In this document: positions 61,098 through 64,000 of the stretch, piece after piece | Layout: the number at the start of each line of letters is the position of its first letter | Position numbering within the stretch: the stretch's first letter is position 1 | Source of the DNA: Diplonema papillatum | Taxonomy: Eukaryota > Euglenozoa > Diplonemea > Diplonemida > Diplonemidae | Direction: 5' to 3' | NCBI GenBank assembly: GCA_030068145.1 | Contig: JAPJBO010000119.1 | Coordinates: forward strand, 186,001 to 250,000 | DNA length: 64,000 bases | Notes under the pieces: model-generated | Database searches by the model: none | What the model was told of the DNA's origin: nothing | The model's input: the letters and a program-made list of their open reading frames with translations, nothing else | Translations under genes and position numbers: made by a program

Positions 61098-63458
61098 TTG
61101 TTGCAGGAAAAGGAACGAGAGCGAGTCAGGAAAGCCTGGAACAACGGGGAGATGAAGATTGACGTTACTTTCGTGAAGCCGTGTGGAATGCGCCATGAAG
61201 GTTTTCTCGTCGAGAATGCTGACTGGAACGCTATCGTAGGACTTGCGAAGTCGGTTGGCTACGCGCTTGCTGGGACATATGTGCGCCTCGCTACCGGCCC
61301 CCCTTCAACAGTTTGTCTGGCCGACTGTCCTGTTGTTCTCAGAGAGGACTTGTGGAAGCTCAGTTGCGGCCATTGCGTGCTTGTACCAGTCCTCGACAAG
61401 AATCGCGCTGTGGTGACGGACGGCGGAGGCCTGGCCGACGGAGAACTGCGAGGTATCGTAGACAGCCTGATGGCGGAAGATGTCAAGATCCGACGCATAC
61501 CCCGGGTACTCCTCATTATCCAGCGAGTAAAAGTGAGTCGTTTCAGGGTTGAGCGAGCATGGCAGAGCAACCTGGTTGCGCGTGATATCTCGTTTTTGTG
61601 TGCCATCGAAGACAAGGATGTCGCCTTGCAGCACGATAGCACACCTGTTAACGAGAATTGGCATGCAATCCACTTGACAGCAACTTGGATGCAAGGAACA
61701 TCACAAAGGCACCATTTCCTGAAGGCGTGCCTTTCAACCGTGCACGATGGCAGCATGGTGGAAGACGCAGTGACAGAAATCTGTTGCTACTTCTCGTCTC
61801 TCACGCAAGAACTTCGAGGGCTTGGCGTTCTCGGCCCTGATGCCTTTTTCGAGCAAGACCGCTTCTGCTGTATGTTTACGGACCGCGGAGCAGGTGTGGG
61901 GGGCCTCAAACAACCCCGGGTATACGAACCAGTGCACAGGTTGCATCGGACGATGAGCAGGGTTGTGACCGAGCTCAAGATTGGGAAGGAGATGACGTTC
62001 CTGTGTGCAGCAGCGAACGACGTGGCATCTTCACCTGCATTTGCTGTATGGCTGCGGGAACAGGGCGGCCCGGAGTTGAAAGGTGTGTTGTGGCAGAGGG
62101 CGACGACAGGGAGATTCGGAACGTCCTGGGCAGCCGCGTGGTCTCTATCATGCACCGTTGGTCAGAAGACCCTATTGGGATGGTACTTGGACTTCCTCGG
62201 CAGCTTTGATGAAACGACAGAGTATTCGAAAAAAAAGAAGAATATCGTCATGTACCTGACTCCTCGTGGTACCCAGGAGCGCTTCCGTCGAATAGGTTTA
62301 GCATTTGAGATCATTGCATATCCGGCGTTGAGGCGAATCTGGCAGTACGCTGGGGAAGAAGTACTCGACGACGACTTTACTGCCGGCTTTGCCAGCGATT
62401 TGATGGCTACCCTGGGTCTCTATTTCACAAAAATTCGAACTGGAAAGGACATTTTCGGGAATCCGCTGTGGATGGAAAAAGCGAGACGAGGTGTGACATT
62501 TCCTACGAAGGCCCCGGAAGTAAAGTTTGTGTGCCAGCGGAACTCCGTTCAGCAGTTCATTCGGCGTATGAAAGCCCACTTAGACGCGGCTGGCTCTATT
62601 GCGAGCTATTACGGAGGTCCCGGCGTGCAGATGCCAACCATTAAACCCATAGACGAGGCAACAGATTCAGCTTTCCTGTCTTCTGTTGCCCACAGGTTTG
62701 CCTGCGGCATTGTTGCAGAGCTGACCATGTACAGCAAGGCAACAGCGGATACCCCAAGACCCGTAAAGCTAGGACCGAGTCTCATAGAGGGCACCGTTGG
62801 ATCCATGAAACGTCACCTGCAACAGCAGACAAACACGCGCATCCGCGATGAATGCATCAGGGCAAAGCTATCGAGCACCAACGCTCACCTGAGCATTCAC
62901 CAGCCCTACCCAAAGACAATTCAGCAATATGCTGCGCAAAGGATAGAAACTATCCAGGCGAGGAAAGACCGATGCGGTTTGCTGAAGTTGACCCACTACA
63001 AGGCGAAGCAAGTTTCTCATGACGACAGGAAAAAGTGGCAGGCAGAACGCAATGACTTCATCAAAAGGATTCCTTGGCGATTCGATGCAGACAGTCATTG
63101 GCGAAAGGATGCGCTTGTGCAGCAAGCTGAACGGCGAGGTATCAAGTCCTGCCAAAACTGGAGCAAAGACAAGCTTGTGTCTGCATGTCAGGAAGCTGAT
63201 GAGAAGTTGCTTCTTGACGAGCTAAAACAGCACGCCCTTGCCCGAAGCATGCGATTCCGGGCTAATGTTGTTGCTGGCAAGTTGCTCCATGACCTGGAAC
63301 AGAAGGATGCAAAAACCGAAGAACCCGAGGCTTTGCCGCGTCCGAGGTCTCCCTCCCGGCAGCGAAAGAAGCAACCCCAAGAAGACGAGCCCCCCCTGAA
63401 AAAGGTGCGCTTCGAGACAGCTAATAGCGAGGATAGTGAAAGCAGCGAGGAGATGTAG
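61098..63458 (+). CDS. Unrecognised large protein, candidate novel transposase, intact copy
   Basis: Open for 786 codons to TAG at 63458. The first ATG is codon 19 (EMKIDVTFVKPCGM), and a TTGCAG acceptor at 61106 suggests a spliced start. Residue landmarks are D180 in LQHDSTPVNENWHAIHLTAT, D262 in EQDRFCCMFTDRGAGVGGL, a GVLWQRATTGRFGTSWAAAW block at 329-348, and E564 in RPVKLGPSLIEGTVGSMKR. It ends in an Arg/Pro/Ser-rich region and an acidic tail (FETANSEDSESSEEM). D180, D262 and E564 fall in blocks that are also kept in the decayed copy at 20081-22180, the spacing of an RNase H-fold DDE enzyme. The family is unknown to me, and a spectrum of DNA-handling roles is possible. Confidence is for the gene being real, not for the function. 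Confidence 0.75.
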   Translation: MLQEKERERVRKAWNNGEMKIDVTFVKPCGMRHEGFLVENADWNAIVGLAKSVGYALAGTYVRLATGPPSTVCLADCPVVLREDLWKLSCGHCVLVPVLDKNRAVVTDGGGLADGELRGIVDSLMAEDVKIRRIPRVLLIIQRVKVSRFRVERAWQSNLVARDISFLCAIEDKDVALQHDSTPVNENWHAIHLTATWMQGTSQRHHFLKACLSTVHDGSMVEDAVTEICCYFSSLTQELRGLGVLGPDAFFEQDRFCCMFTDRGAGVGGLKQPRVYEPVHRLHRTMSRVVTELKIGKEMTFLCAAANDVASSPAFAVWLREQGGPELKGVLWQRATTGRFGTSWAAAWSLSCTVGQKTLLGWYLDFLGSFDETTEYSKKKKNIVMYLTPRGTQERFRRIGLAFEIIAYPALRRIWQYAGEEVLDDDFTAGFASDLMATLGLYFTKIRTGKDIFGNPLWMEKARRGVTFPTKAPEVKFVCQRNSVQQFIRRMKAHLDAAGSIASYYGGPGVQMPTIKPIDEATDSAFLSSVAHRFACGIVAELTMYSKATADTPRPVKLGPSLIEGTVGSMKRHLQQQTNTRIRDECIRAKLSSTNAHLSIHQPYPKTIQQYAAQRIETIQARKDRCGLLKLTHYKAKQVSHDDRKKWQAERNDFIKRIPWRFDADSHWRKDALVQQAERRGIKSCQNWSKDKLVSACQEADEKLLLDELKQHALARSMRFRANVVAGKLLHDLEQKDAKTEEPEALPRPRSPSRQRKKQPQEDEPPLKKVRFETANSEDSESSEEM

Positions 63459-63459
63459 C

Positions 63460-64000
63460 GCAGAAACGTCACAGGTTTGCAGACTGGGTTATTTCATCAA
63501 GATGTTGGAACCGTTTGACCGTCGAGATCCCACAAATTTCGCTTTCCAATTTCCGGAGGACGTGTGCCGTCTTGTTTTTTGGTCGTTTTATTTTGTTTTT
63601 ACGCAGTGTCTTCTTCTTCATCCTCTTGGCTTTCCGACCTTCGTGGGCCAAATATCATCAGAATTGTCCACATTGTGTGACAGAAAGGTGCAAAGTCGCT
63701 AGGAAGTGCTCGCCAAGATCAAGAATCACAGCCCTGAAGTACTCAGCAAAAACTGAAAAAGCAAAAAAAAAAAAACGACACCCCCCCCCCTGGTTGAACT
63801 ACGGGGGAACTACGGGGAACTGGCCCACCGACCACACCAATATACGTCTCTCGAAGACCTCTAAGCTGCCCAAGAACACGCCATGACCCTGAGAAAGAGT
63901 TGTGAAAAGAGCTGCTGGATCTGATGACCAGCGGTATTGCTACACGTAAACAAAGATTCCGAAGCCATCGTCTACCTCCCTGTTTGGGTCTCTGCTGTTT
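63460..64000. other. 3' flank of the transposase-like gene; no gene seen
   Basis: Short ORFs only, a poly-A and a C-run (63761-63790), then the ACTACGGGGGAACTACGGGG motif (63797) and non-repetitive sequence to the window end. Confidence 0.4.

Overview
The window looks like nuclear DNA of a protist. It has canonical GT-AG introns of 0.4 to 8 kb, no operons, very long repeat-filled intergenic DNA, low-complexity runs (Ser, His, Pro) in otherwise ordinary proteins, and a dense, diverse set of transposons. An alveolate such as a chromerid would fit (IP3-receptor homologue, centrin-like EF-hand protein, Ser/His-rich F-box protein), but the lineage is a guess. All gene models below were built by reading frames and splice sites by eye.

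Host genes. (1) An inositol-trisphosphate-receptor homologue on the minus strand runs from 19220 leftwards out of the window. Three exons (19220-18470, 13685-11657, 3531-3150) join in frame across introns of 4.8 and 8.1 kb, giving about 1054 residues so far. (2) A three-exon coiled-coil protein (30109-29779, 24385-24092, 23460-23303, minus). (3) A two-exon centrin/calmodulin-like EF-hand protein (34612-34487, 34071-33709, minus). (4) A large F-box protein (55193-52500, minus).

Mobile DNA. 1-11.6 kb (introns of the IP3R gene): tandem arrays, a decayed Mutator-like element with terminal inverted repeats made of tandem units (4.45-6.2 kb), and a 460-bp core present twice with different flanking arrays. 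13.7-18.5 kb (IP3R intron 1): a decayed DIRS-like reverse transcriptase and a 484-bp tandem duplication. 20.1-22.2 kb and 61.1-63.5 kb: a decayed and an intact copy of a protein family I do not recognise, with a plausible DDE triad; this is the best candidate for something undescribed. 40.5-50.0 kb: a non-LTR retrotransposon (coiled-coil ORF1, OTU protease-like domain, AP endonuclease, RT, Cys/His-rich tail) bracketed by exact 54-bp direct repeats, and interrupted by a Penelope-like RT that carries its own OTU domain. 56.4-59.2 kb: a hAT/DUF4371-type transposase with a divergent unrecognised ORF. Several MITE-like families, long perfect hairpins and short elements ending in CACGGTG are scattered throughout.

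Gene-poor stretches (about 31-33.7, 34.7-40.5, 50.0-52.5, 55.2-56.3 kb) show only repeats, hairpins and short random ORFs.
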